DNA from: Pseudomonadota bacterium
GTDB lineage: Bacteria > Pseudomonadota > Alphaproteobacteria > UBA9655
Length of the DNA: 5,529 nt
Assembly (NCBI GenBank): GCA_021809225.1
Contig: JAKBAL010000086.1
Coordinates: 2,468 to 7,996, forward strand
Direction: 5' to 3'
Shown: in pieces, positions 1 to 5,529 of the stretch
Position numbering within the stretch: the stretch's first letter is position 1
Layout: every line of letters starts with the position of its first letter
Translations under genes and position numbers: made by a program
Notes under the pieces: model-generated
The model's input: the letters and a program-made list of their open reading frames with translations, nothing else
Database searches by the model: none
What the model was told of the DNA's origin: nothing

Positions 1-1
1 A

Positions 2-682
2 ATTGAAGCGTATCAAAGTAGAGAAAGCCTCCTAAAACAGCTCGCTCTCTCCCAACAAAATAAGCCTGGGTATGAATATGATTACCACAACGTGGCTTAT
101 AGTCTTATTGAAGAGGTGGTGACTACCTCTTTGCAACAAACTTTTAAAGATTCTCTAGAAACTAAGTTGTTTCATCCCCTTGCGATGCGTGAGGTTATGG
201 TAGGAGATTTGGATTTTAATCAACAACCAAACGTTGCATGGCCCCATAAACAAAATAAAAAAGGTATCATGCGACCCTGTAAAAATTATTCACGGGCTTA
301 CCATCGCTCTGTAAGCTCAGCGGGAGGGCTTAGTGCCAATATTACAGATATGGCGATATTTCTTCAACTTCAGCTGGGGGCAAGACCGGACATCCTTGAG
401 GTTCAAGATCTGTTACCATTTCATACGCCGGTCATTAGCGCGCCTGATGCCCTCAACTGGTTCAAGCAAGACATTAAAGGTGATTTAAAATCCTATTATG
501 GGCTGGGATGGCGTATCCTTGATAATAATGAGAAAAGAATTATTTTTCACGGGGGCTGGTTAAAAGGTTTTCAGAATTTCTTAGGATTTATGCCTGATCG
601 TCAGGTAGGAGTTGTTATTCTCCATAATGGCGAAAGTTCATTGAGCACAAAAGCCGCAATGATGTTTTTCAATTCGCTGTAA
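2..682 (+). CDS. Serine beta-lactamase-like hydrolase (class C / esterase family), 5'-truncated
   Basis: The frame is open from the first bases of the window, so the gene starts upstream; 226 C-terminal residues are visible, ending at TAA (680-682). In visible numbering, Tyr28-His-Asn30 fits the Y-x-N motif of the class C beta-lactamase / penicillin-binding-protein fold. A 'SSAGGLSANITDMAIFLQ' stretch fits the conserved (S/A)GGL-x(5)-DMA-x-F helix region. His183-Gly-Gly185, followed by a strand and 'GFMPDRQVGVVILHNG', fits the third (KTG/HxG) motif. The nucleophile motif S-x-x-K and any signal peptide would lie upstream of the window. Such proteins are usually periplasmic or envelope serine hydrolases: beta-lactamases, D-Ala-D-Ala peptidases or esterases. 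HGG in place of KTG leans towards an esterase or peptidase relative rather than a true AmpC, but substrate cannot be read from this fragment. A GTG at 92 lies inside the family fold, after part of the Y-x-N motif, so it is not the true start. Confidence 0.85.
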   Translation: MEAYQSRESLLKQLALSQQNKPGYEYDYHNVAYSLIEEVVTTSLQQTFKDSLETKLFHPLAMREVMVGDLDFNQQPNVAWPHKQNKKGIMRPCKNYSRAYHRSVSSAGGLSANITDMAIFLQLQLGARPDILEVQDLLPFHTPVISAPDALNWFKQDIKGDLKSYYGLGWRILDNNEKRIIFHGGWLKGFQNFLGFMPDRQVGVVILHNGESSLSTKAAMMFFNSL

Positions 683-693
683 ATTTGTTATTC

Positions 694-1188
694 CTAAACT
701 GAAAATTGCATAATGGGTGCCATTTGGCCAGGGAGGGTAACCATGGGTCGTTCATCAATTTGAATTGCCCCCATGTACTCGTAGAAACCCAAAGCATGAG
801 GGTCGGACCAAAATGTAAAGTTTGTCCATCCTCTTGTTAGTGCTGCTTGAATACAATGATCCCAAAGTTGTCGGCCATACCCTTGACCAATAAACTGTGT
901 GCTTAAGAAAAAATAATCCAATTCTAACAAATCTTCATTTGTTTTAAAAAGGTAATAACCGATCGTTCCTTGAGGAGACTCAGCTATAGATCCAAAAGCC
1001 TTATGAAAATACGTCTCATCAGAAATACCAAAGATTTTCATAAACTGATCTAGACCCTTATCGGGATATCCCCAATAGGCTTTGCCGGCGCGCATCAGAT
1101 GATTGATCAGTCCTAAGTCTATCGACTTAATATATCGAAATTGTAAGGTCTCAAGGGATTGAGTTAATCTACTGTCCAATGATGTCAC
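694..1188 (-). CDS. GNAT family N-acetyltransferase
   Basis: A protein of up to 164 residues, a normal length for a single GNAT domain, which transfers acetyl from acetyl-CoA to an amine. The acetyl-CoA-binding motif A is visible as strand 'LLELDYFFLS' (residues 87-96) and the pyrophosphate loop Ile100-Gly-Gln-Gly103-Tyr-Gly105, where Ile replaces the usual Arg/Gln. Motif B is 'WSDPHALGFYEYMGA' (127-141), matching the D-P-x-A-x-x-F-Y-x-x-M-G-A pattern, followed by 'PMVTLPGQMAPIMQF'. The acceptor substrate cannot be told. The longest start is GTG at 1188, which has in-frame TAA at 1198-1200 just upstream. GGAG at 1188-1191 overlaps that GTG but lies 8 nt before a TTG at 1179, so translation from 1179 (161 aa) is at least as likely. 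The gene lies 89 bp downstream of pdhC on the same strand. Read-through from the pdh operon is possible, but the gap is long compared with those inside the operon. Confidence 0.88.
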   Translation of the reverse strand: MTSLDSRLTQSLETLQFRYIKSIDLGLINHLMRAGKAYWGYPDKGLDQFMKIFGISDETYFHKAFGSIAESPQGTIGYYLFKTNEDLLELDYFFLSTQFIGQGYGRQLWDHCIQAALTRGWTNFTFWSDPHALGFYEYMGAIQIDERPMVTLPGQMAPIMQFSV

Positions 1189-1277
1189 TCCATTGTTTTA
1201 GATACTATTTTTACTCTTTTCTTCCGCCTTTAGGTTGCTTCATTGATAAGGGGAATATCAGCTAAAAGTCATGATTC

Positions 1278-2525
1278 TTACAAAATCATCATAACAGGAT
1301 TTTCGATTAACTCCTTAAAGACTTTTAAGAACTGAGCTCCCACAGCTCCATCCACGACGCGATGATCAACAGAGAGAGTACATGTCATCAGTGTTGCAAC
1401 CGTAAGGACGCCTTTCTTCACTATTGGACGCTCTTCACCCATTCCTACAGCGAGAATACAGCCTTGGGGAGGATTAATAATGGCGGAAAATTCCTTGACA
1501 CCATACATGCCAAGATTTGACAAGCTAAACGTACCTCCTTGGAATTCTTCGGGTTTAAGCTTTCCTTCACGGGCACGTAAAGCCAAGGCTTTCATTTCGT
1601 GAGAAATCTCAATTAATCCCCTCGTTCCGGCTTGGCGGATGACAGGGGTAATCAGTCCCCCTTCTATCGCAACTGCAACAGAGACATCTGCAGATGTATA
1701 TTGATAAATTTGATCCTCAATCCACGATGCATTTGCGGAAGGAACGCGGGTTAAGGCAACGCCACAAGCTTTAATGACAAAATCATTCACAGAAAGTTTA
1801 TAGGCTCCCTCTGCTCGCTTATTGATTTGCTCCCGGGCTTTTAAGAGAGCATCAATTTCACACTCAACGGTCAGATAAAAATGAGGTATTGTTTGCTTTG
1901 CTTCAACCAAGCGTTTGGCAATGATTTTGCGAATATTTGATGTTGGCATTACCTTATAGGCTGGTTCATATCCTGAGAGAAGAGCTGAAGGCGGTGAAGA
2001 TCTTAACGTTCCTTCTTGAGTTAAAGCTTGTTCAACATCTGCCTTTATAATACGACCTCGAGGACCAGAACCTGTAATAGATTCTAAATTCAGGTTCTCT
2101 TTTTCCGCAATACGCCGCGCTAAAGGTGTTGCAAACACCCGAGAATCTTGCGGGACAACTGTTTGATGGGGAATAACTTTTAATTCGGTCTTTGTCTCAG
2201 GGGAGGGAAGGGGAGAGTCTTCTTTTTTTTCAGATTTAGGAAGAGCTTCTGCCTTTACAGTCTCAAGAGCTGAAGCTTTTTCCCCTTCCTCAAGAAGAAG
2301 ACCAATAAGTTGGTTAACTTTTACCCCCTCAGTTCCTTCAGGAACGATGATTTTACCGAGAGAGCCTTCGTCCACAGCTTCAACTTCCATCGTGGCTTTA
2401 TCAGTTTCAATTTCGGCAATCACATCACCTGCTTTAACCGTTTCTCCTTCTTTTTTATGCCATTTGACAAGATTTCCTTCTGTCATGGTCGGAGAAAGTG
2501 CGGGCATTAAGATTTCAATGGGCAT
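1278..2525 (-). CDS. pdhC: Pyruvate dehydrogenase complex E2: dihydrolipoyllysine-residue acetyltransferase
   Basis: This 415-residue protein is the structural core of the PDH complex and transfers acetyl groups from its lipoyl arm to CoA. Residues 1-80 form a single lipoyl domain, with the lipoylated Lys43 in 'EIETDKATMEVEA'. A charged, Pro-containing flexible linker follows (about 82-128). Residues 130-168 form the peripheral subunit-binding domain ('ATPLARRIAEKENL ... GSGPRGRI'). The catalytic domain (about 190-415) contains 'TFSLSNLGMYGVKEFSAIIN' and the active-site H-x3-D-G signature His388-Asp392-Gly393. The length and the one-lipoyl layout are typical of alphaproteobacterial and mitochondrial-type E2. 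Starting at ATG 2525 gives the canonical 'MPIEILMPALSPTM' N-terminus. AAGAGG lies 8 nt upstream, and a second AAGG directly abuts the ATG. It is the last pdh gene, 18 bp after pdhB. Acetyltransferase specificity, rather than succinyl- or branched-chain acyl-transferase, is supported by the adjacent E1 genes. Confidence 0.97.
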   Translation of the reverse strand: MPIEILMPALSPTMTEGNLVKWHKKEGETVKAGDVIAEIETDKATMEVEAVDEGSLGKIIVPEGTEGVKVNQLIGLLLEEGEKASALETVKAEALPKSEKKEDSPLPSPETKTELKVIPHQTVVPQDSRVFATPLARRIAEKENLNLESITGSGPRGRIIKADVEQALTQEGTLRSSPPSALLSGYEPAYKVMPTSNIRKIIAKRLVEAKQTIPHFYLTVECEIDALLKAREQINKRAEGAYKLSVNDFVIKACGVALTRVPSANASWIEDQIYQYTSADVSVAVAIEGGLITPVIRQAGTRGLIEISHEMKALALRAREGKLKPEEFQGGTFSLSNLGMYGVKEFSAIINPPQGCILAVGMGEERPIVKKGVLTVATLMTCTLSVDHRVVDGAVGAQFLKVFKELIENPVMMIL

Positions 2526-2533
2526 CCTTAGAT

Positions 2534-2539
2534 CCTCTT
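2534..2539 (-). promoter_or_regulatory. Ribosome binding site of pdhC
   Basis: The minus strand reads AAGAGG 8 nt before ATG (2525-2523), in the 18-bp gap after the pdhB stop. It is the same hexamer as at pdhA and pdhB, but with a slightly longer spacer and an ATG start. Confidence 0.8.
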
Positions 2540-2543
2540 GTTT

Positions 2544-3575
2544 TTATGATCGGTAACATACACTTTTGGCAGCTTCTACAATAGCTTGAGTCTGAGGAAG
2601 CGCTAAGAACTCTAAATTGGCAGCATAAGGCATGGGAACGTCGGCTCCTGTTACGCGGACAACAGGGGCGTCGAGATAATCAAAAGCTTGCTCCATCATA
2701 AGGGCGGCAATTTCAGAACCAATGCCCGCAAATGGCCAACTTTCTTCAATGCTTACAAGACGATTTGTTTTCATTACCGATTGGGTAATTGTTTCTACAT
2801 CAAGAGGACGAAGAGATCTTAAATCAATAACTTCTGCTTCTATTCCCATATCGGCTAAAATTTCAGCTGCTTCCAGTGCTTTGCCCACCATAATCGAAAA
2901 AGCTGTGAGGGTGACATCTTTCCCTTTGCGCCGAATATGAGCCTTGCCAATAGGGAGAATATGCTCGGGATCTGTTGAAACATCGTCAAAGTGATGTCCA
3001 TATAACAGTTCATGTTCCAAGAAAACAACAGGATTTGGATCACGAATGGCGGCTTTTAACAGAGCCTTTGCATCTCCAGCACTATAGGGGCTGATGACTT
3101 TTAAACCAGGACAATGGGCATACCAACTTGCAAAACAATGGGAATGTTGTGCTCCTACCCGAGAAGCCGCACCATTTGGGCCACGGAAAACAATGGGGCA
3201 ACCCATTTGTCCTCCCGACATATAAAGCGTTTTCGCTGCAGAATTGATGATCTGATCAATCGCCTGCATAGAAAAATTAAAGGTCATAAATTCAATGATG
3301 GGACGAAGACCGCCAAAGGCAGCTCCTACCCCAAGGCCTGCAAATCCATGTTCTGTAATTGGCGTATCAATAACCCTTTCAGGGCCAAAAGTATCCAAAA
3401 GACCTTGGCTAACTTTATAGGCTCCATTATATTCAGCGACTTCCTCGCCCAATAAAAAAACGGTGGGATCACGATGCATTTCTTCAGCCATCGCATCTCT
3501 AAGGGCTTCTCTGACGGTCATTGAGGTGAGGGATTGAGGAACCATGGGAATCTCTAGGTGATTTGAATTAAGCAA
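2544..3575 (-). CDS. pdhB: Pyruvate dehydrogenase E1 component, beta subunit
   Basis: This protein is the beta half of the thiamine-diphosphate-dependent E1 heterotetramer, which decarboxylates pyruvate and acetylates the E2 lipoyl group. Visible landmarks in the 343-aa form are '[20 protein letters not shown]' (39-58), the 'DTPITE' segment whose Glu75 corresponds to the cofactor-activating glutamate of the family, '[20 protein letters not shown]', '[19 protein letters not shown]' with the conserved active-site His, and C-terminal '[12 protein letters not shown]'. There is no N-terminal lipoyl domain, unlike the roughly 460-aa PdhB of many Rhizobiales and Sphingomonadales. The longest start is TTG at 3575, inside the end of pdhA (8-bp overlap), with AAGAGG at 3582-3587 exactly 6 nt before it. 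The alternative is ATG at 3545 (333 aa), preceded by a weaker AGAG 6 nt upstream. The region homologous to other PdhB proteins begins only around residue 19, so homology does not decide. I favour TTG because pdhA has the same arrangement. Confidence 0.96.
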   Translation of the reverse strand: MLNSNHLEIPMVPQSLTSMTVREALRDAMAEEMHRDPTVFLLGEEVAEYNGAYKVSQGLLDTFGPERVIDTPITEHGFAGLGVGAAFGGLRPIIEFMTFNFSMQAIDQIINSAAKTLYMSGGQMGCPIVFRGPNGAASRVGAQHSHCFASWYAHCPGLKVISPYSAGDAKALLKAAIRDPNPVVFLEHELLYGHHFDDVSTDPEHILPIGKAHIRRKGKDVTLTAFSIMVGKALEAAEILADMGIEAEVIDLRSLRPLDVETITQSVMKTNRLVSIEESWPFAGIGSEIAALMMEQAFDYLDAPVVRVTGADVPMPYAANLEFLALPQTQAIVEAAKSVCYRS

Positions 3576-4554
3576 AGGGAACCTCTTCTTTTAAGATATC
3601 CGTATAAAGTTCAGAAGGATCAGGCTCAGGAGAGGCTTTTGCAAATTCAACAGCTTCCAAAACAATGGTCTTAATCTCATTCTCAATAGCCTTAACTTGA
3701 TCCTCGGTAATTTTAAGAGTCTTGGTCATATATGTTTTGAAATGATCAATCGGATCTCGGTTGATTTTAATGCCTTCAACTTCATCTTTAGAACGATACT
3801 TAGCAGGATCTGACATGGAATGCCCACGATAACGATACGTATCCAACTCAAGAATATAAGGTCCTTTTCCTGAGCGTGCATGCTCAACGGCACGTTTTGA
3901 GGCTTCTATAATGTCTAATAGCTCCATTCCGTCAACTTTCTCGCCTGGGATACTCCATCCTTGCCCACGACCATAATAATTAGGACCTGCAGAAGATCGT
4001 TTGACAGATGTTCCCATCCCATACTTATTGTTTTCAATAACGTAAACAACGGGAAGTTTCCACAGCGCGGCCATATTATAGGATTCATAGACTTGACCCT
4101 GATTTGAGGCTCCATCCCCCATATAGGCTATGCATACGCCCTGATCTTTTTTATATTTATGGGCAAAAGCAAGGCCTGTGCCGATAGGCACTTGGGCCCC
4201 TACAATTCCATGACCGCCATAAAAATTTTTCTCACGACTAAACATATGCATAGAGCCGCCTTTGCCCTTTGAGTACCCATCTTTGCGACCTGTAAGTTCG
4301 GCCATCACGCCCTTAGGATCCATTCCACAGACAAGCATGTGTCCATGATCACGATAAGCTGTAATGACAGAATCCTCAGGCTTTAGGACAGATTGGATGC
4401 CCACGACGATGGCTTCTTGTCCGATATAAAGGTGACAAAATCCTGCAATTAATCCCATGCCATAAAGCTGGGCTGCGCGTTCTTCAAATCGACGAATCAG
4501 AAGCATATCATGATAGGCTTTTAAAGCCGCCTCGGTAGAAATCAATTGTGACAA
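3568..4554 (-). CDS. pdhA: Pyruvate dehydrogenase E1 component, alpha subunit
   Basis: This 328-residue alpha subunit of E1 carries most of the thiamine-diphosphate/Mg site. Key segments are '[18 protein letters not shown]' (17-34), '[10 protein letters not shown]' (39-48), 'AYRDHGHML' (66-74), '[11 protein letters not shown]' (95-105), '[19 protein letters not shown]' (111-129), the diphosphate/Mg-binding motif Gly146-Asp-Gly148 through Asn175-Asn176, and the conserved loop '[11 protein letters not shown]' (240-250). Full-length 'GHGIVGAQ' and '[13 protein letters not shown]' make pyruvate, rather than branched-chain 2-oxo acids, the expected substrate. The start is TTG at 4554. No ATG or GTG lies in frame between the upstream stop (4591-4593) and Met17, which sits inside the conserved helix. 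AAGAGG (4561-4566) stands 6 nt before this TTG, with a second GAGG at 4572-4575. A later TTG at 4545 is possible but has poorer spacing. It is the first gene of the pdhABC operon. Confidence 0.97.
   Translation of the reverse strand: MSQLISTEAALKAYHDMLLIRRFEERAAQLYGMGLIAGFCHLYIGQEAIVVGIQSVLKPEDSVITAYRDHGHMLVCGMDPKGVMAELTGRKDGYSKGKGGSMHMFSREKNFYGGHGIVGAQVPIGTGLAFAHKYKKDQGVCIAYMGDGASNQGQVYESYNMAALWKLPVVYVIENNKYGMGTSVKRSSAGPNYYGRGQGWSIPGEKVDGMELLDIIEASKRAVEHARSGKGPYILELDTYRYRGHSMSDPAKYRSKDEVEGIKINRDPIDHFKTYMTKTLKITEDQVKAIENEIKTIVLEAVEFAKASPEPDPSELYTDILKEEVPFA
3582..3587 (-). promoter_or_regulatory. Ribosome binding site of pdhB inside the 3' end of pdhA
   Basis: The minus strand reads AAGAGG, then the 6-nt spacer TTCCCT, then TTG (3575-3573). 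Hexamer and spacing are identical to those of pdhA. The site lies in the last codons of pdhA, so translation of the two E1 subunits may be coupled. If ATG 3545 is the real start instead, its own site would be AGAG 6 nt before it. Confidence 0.65.
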
Positions 4555-4560
4555 AACTAT

Positions 4561-4566
4561 CCTCTT
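4561..4566 (-). promoter_or_regulatory. Ribosome binding site of pdhA, deciding a TTG start
   Basis: On the minus strand this reads AAGAGG, followed by the 6-nt spacer ATAGTT and then TTG (4554-4552). It is the only well-placed Shine-Dalgarno sequence for pdhA, and it supports the TTG start over any internal ATG. A second GAGG lies 6 nt further upstream (4572-4575). Confidence 0.8.
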
Positions 4567-4578
4567 AATTACCTCATT

Positions 4579-4587
4579 AATATACCA
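4579..4587 (-). promoter_or_regulatory. Candidate extended -10 promoter for the pdhABC operon
   Basis: The minus strand reads TGG-TATATT: a TATATT hexamer (5 of 6 to TATAAT) with TG one base upstream, which is the extended -10 pattern. It lies 25 nt before the TTG of pdhA. Transcription would therefore begin near 4572, leaving a leader of about 18 nt with room for the AAGAGG site. No good -35 hexamer sits 16-18 nt upstream. A TTGTCA at 4616-4611 is 26 nt from this hexamer, too far to pair with it. This is assigned by eye only. Confidence 0.4.
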
Positions 4588-4605
4588 TAATTACCTAGAA
4601 ATTGG

Positions 4606-4621
4606 CTGGTTGACAACCCAG
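4606..4621. repeat. Small dyad (inverted repeat) upstream of pdhA
   Basis: The plus strand holds GGTTG-A-CAACC (4608-4618), a perfect 5-bp inverted repeat around a single base. It is flanked by CTGG and CCAG, which extend the symmetry if one extra C is allowed. It starts 7 bp after the stop of the LysE-type gene and lies 19 bp upstream of the candidate pdhA extended -10. It could be an operator for a dimeric regulator of pdh. A terminator is less likely: the loop would be too tight and no T-run follows on the minus strand. Confidence 0.35.
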
Positions 4622-4628
4622 TTTTCAT

Positions 4629-5258
4629 TTAAGTGATACTCAACAGCATATAAGCAGAAAATGCGCATAACATAATCCCTGAGGATCGGTTAATCCAAAG
4701 AAGCTGTCGATCTGAAAGTTTGTGGTGCATAAAGTGTATGGTTGTACTTAAAGAAAGCCACCATGCATTGGCTCCCACAAAGACACCTACCACAAGAACA
4801 AGCGCTTGCGAGAAAGAATCTTCCAAAGGAGCAATCCCCATCGCTGAAAAAGCAGCTGCAAAGACAATCAACGTCAGGGGATTAGAAACGGTGAGTAAAA
4901 AAGCTGAGGTGAGGCCGCTCAGGAGTGTCGTTTCTTCTTCATTTTCTGCGTCATTTTGTCGGGGAGGGGCGCGTAAAATGGAAAAGCCAATCCACCCTAA
5001 AAGGATCCCCCCAAAAAGGCGCAAATAAAAATCATTGTTTTTTATAAAATCTGCAACACTCGCTAAACTAAATCCAGCAACGGCACCATAAAACGTATCG
5101 GCAAGTCCAGCGCCAAACCCTGTTGCAAGTCCTAAAGCATAGCTTCCTGCCAGCGTTCTACGAATACACAAAACACCGATAGGTCCAACAGGAGCGGCGA
5201 TAATAAAACCAACGAGCATTCCCTTAAAAAATAAGGTGAAGTAAAGTGAAATAACCAT
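4629..5258 (-). CDS. LysE/RhtB family amino-acid exporter
   Basis: A 209-residue integral inner-membrane protein of the LysE/RhtB superfamily, whose members export amino acids or related small solutes. About six hydrophobic segments are visible, at roughly residues 4-30, 40-68, 78-95, 113-138, 148-172 and 188-207. The family signature near the N-terminus is clear: Ala22-Pro23-Val-Gly-Pro26-Ile-Gly, followed by 'CIRRTL' (31-36). Asp54 in 'GAGLADTFYGAVAG' and Asn126-Pro127 in 'LLTVSNPLTLIVF' are also at family-typical places. A charged cytoplasmic loop (about 97-110) separates the two halves. ATG 5258 is the earliest possible start, with an in-frame TGA six codons upstream. No clear Shine-Dalgarno precedes it, and Met14 has an AAGGGA that touches the codon. 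The substrate cannot be predicted. The gene is transcribed towards pdhA, 74 bp away, and is divergent from the acyl-CoA dehydrogenase. Confidence 0.9.
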   Translation of the reverse strand: MVISLYFTLFFKGMLVGFIIAAPVGPIGVLCIRRTLAGSYALGLATGFGAGLADTFYGAVAGFSLASVADFIKNNDFYLRLFGGILLGWIGFSILRAPPRQNDAENEEETTLLSGLTSAFLLTVSNPLTLIVFAAAFSAMGIAPLEDSFSQALVLVVGVFVGANAWWLSLSTTIHFMHHKLSDRQLLWINRSSGIMLCAFSAYMLLSIT

Positions 5259-5342
5259 GAAACTGTTAACCGCTCATTCGTTTAATGTTTTAGCGACTTT
5301 CATCTAAAAGAAGCTTACACGCAAGCGTTACGAACAAAATTC

Positions 5343-5372
5343 TTGGTCTTTATCCATTTTTTCTGTCATACT
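5343..5372 (+). promoter_or_regulatory. Weak candidate promoter for the acyl-CoA dehydrogenase gene
   Basis: TTGGTC (5343-5348; 3 of 6 to TTGACA) and CATACT (5367-5372; 4 of 6 to TATAAT) stand 18 bp apart, about 35 bp before the start codon at 5408. A purine-rich stretch (5373-5400) leads to CAGG as ribosome binding site. The match is modest and found by eye. The rest of the 149-bp divergent region (5259-5407) shows only short imperfect repeats, and I could not assign a promoter for the LysE-type gene there. Confidence 0.25.
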
Positions 5373-5407
5373 CGAAAAAGAAAAATAAGAAAAAATCAGG
5401 CAATTTC

Positions 5408-5529
5408 ATGCATTTTTTTCTGTCAGAAGAACAGCTTGCTTTTCAAGAAACAGCTCGTATCTTCGCTCAAAAAGAAATGGCTCCTTATGCTCAAAAGTGG
5501 GATGAAGAGTGTATTTTTCCCGTAGAAAC
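5408..5529 (+). CDS. Acyl-CoA dehydrogenase, N-terminal fragment (3' end outside window)
   Basis: Only the first 40 codons are present, and the frame runs off the window end. The visible residues begin 'MHFFLSEEQLAFQETARIFA' and continue with 'QKEMAPYAQKWDEE' and 'IFPVE'. This is the typical opening of the acyl-CoA dehydrogenase N-terminal alpha-helical domain: L(S/T)EEQ-x-x-x-(Q)-x-x-A-R-x-FA, then (E/x)-x-APxAxxWDE. These FAD enzymes make the alpha,beta double bond in acyl-CoA thioesters during fatty-acid or branched-chain amino-acid breakdown. The WDEE-x-x-FPVE run resembles isobutyryl-CoA and other short branched-chain dehydrogenases, but the catalytic base and substrate-pocket residues lie outside the window, so this is a lean, not a call. 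ATG 5408 has CAGG 7 nt upstream. An overlapping open frame in another phase (5343-5525) is a shadow of this gene. Confidence 0.85.
   Translation, partial: MHFFLSEEQLAFQETARIFAQKEMAPYAQKWDEECIFPVE

Noticed and set aside
1253..1268. TGATA / TATCA hairpin between pdhC and the GNAT gene
   Set aside because: A 5-bp A/T-rich stem with no following T-tract on the minus strand. It is compatible with chance.
1271..1289. Inverted repeat ATGATT / AATCAT spanning the pdhC stop codon, followed on the minus strand by a short T-run, as a terminator
   Set aside because: The stem is 6 bp and almost all A/T, the loop is 7 nt, and the T-run (GACTTTT) is interrupted and short. It would be too weak for intrinsic termination, and it includes coding sequence.
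2310..2556. Two plus-strand open frames opposite the start of pdhC
   Set aside because: They are antisense shadows of the strongly conserved lipoyl domain. They have no family resemblance and no ribosome binding support.
3114..3455. 113-codon plus-strand open frame opposite pdhB
   Set aside because: It lies wholly antisense to conserved pdhB coding sequence, and its translation resembles no known protein.
4565..4580. TTAA-N8-TTAA upstream of pdhA, resembling a CtrA site
   Set aside because: The alphaproteobacterial CtrA consensus is TTAA-N7-TTAA. The spacing here is 8, and TTAA pairs are common in A/T-rich DNA.
4720..5028. 102-codon plus-strand open frame opposite the LysE-type gene
   Set aside because: It is a shadow of a clear membrane-protein gene. 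Its composition is odd and it has no recognisable domain.
5266..5286. TTAA-N12-TTAA in the divergent region as a CtrA site
   Set aside because: The spacing is wrong for CtrA and there is no other support.
5343..5525. 60-codon plus-strand open frame overlapping the acyl-CoA dehydrogenase start
   Set aside because: It is in a different phase from the recognisable dehydrogenase N-terminus at 5408 and has low-complexity Lys/Phe content from the A/T-rich leader.
1..5529. Search for mobile elements, CRISPR arrays, tRNA or other RNA genes, or a new defence-type system
   Set aside because: No long direct or inverted repeats, transposase-like genes, tRNA cloverleaf patterns or clusters of unknown genes are visible. 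Every sizeable open region is explained by a known family.

Overview
This 5.5 kb window is ordinary chromosomal DNA from an alphaproteobacterium. It is moderately AT-rich, and nearly all of it is coding. The pyruvate dehydrogenase (PDH) proteins are of the alpha2beta2 E1 type shared by Alphaproteobacteria and mitochondria. The E1 beta subunit lacks the N-terminal lipoyl domain that many free-living alphaproteobacteria carry. From memory, E1 alpha and E1 beta read closest to Rickettsiales-like sequences. Together with the base composition this suggests the Rickettsiales/Holosporales side of the class, but that placement is inference and no genus can be named.

Layout from left to right. (1) Positions 2-682, + strand: the 3' part of a serine beta-lactamase-like hydrolase gene, cut by the window start. 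(2) 694-1188, - strand: a GNAT acetyltransferase, convergent with the hydrolase and only 11 bp from it. (3) 1278-4554, - strand: a tight operon pdhA-pdhB-pdhC (E1 alpha, E1 beta, E2). pdhA and pdhB overlap by 8 bp if the TTG start of pdhB is used, and pdhB and pdhC are 18 bp apart. (4) 4629-5258, - strand: a LysE/RhtB-type amino-acid exporter upstream of pdhA, separated by 74 bp that hold a candidate promoter and a small dyad. (5) 5259-5407: a 149-bp divergent intergenic region. (6) From 5408, + strand: the first 40 codons of an acyl-CoA dehydrogenase, cut by the window end.

The central unit is the PDH complex. E1 (PdhA + PdhB) decarboxylates pyruvate and reductively acetylates the lipoyl arm of E2 (PdhC), which passes the acetyl group to CoA. 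The E3 gene (lpd) is not here and must lie elsewhere. The most distinctive local feature is translational. All three pdh genes carry the same AAGAGG Shine-Dalgarno hexamer. pdhA almost certainly, and pdhB probably, start at TTG exactly 6 nt after it, while pdhC starts at ATG.

I found no RNA gene, mobile element, CRISPR array or long repeat, and no stretch over 300 bp lacks a gene. I see no convincing evidence of a previously undescribed system here.
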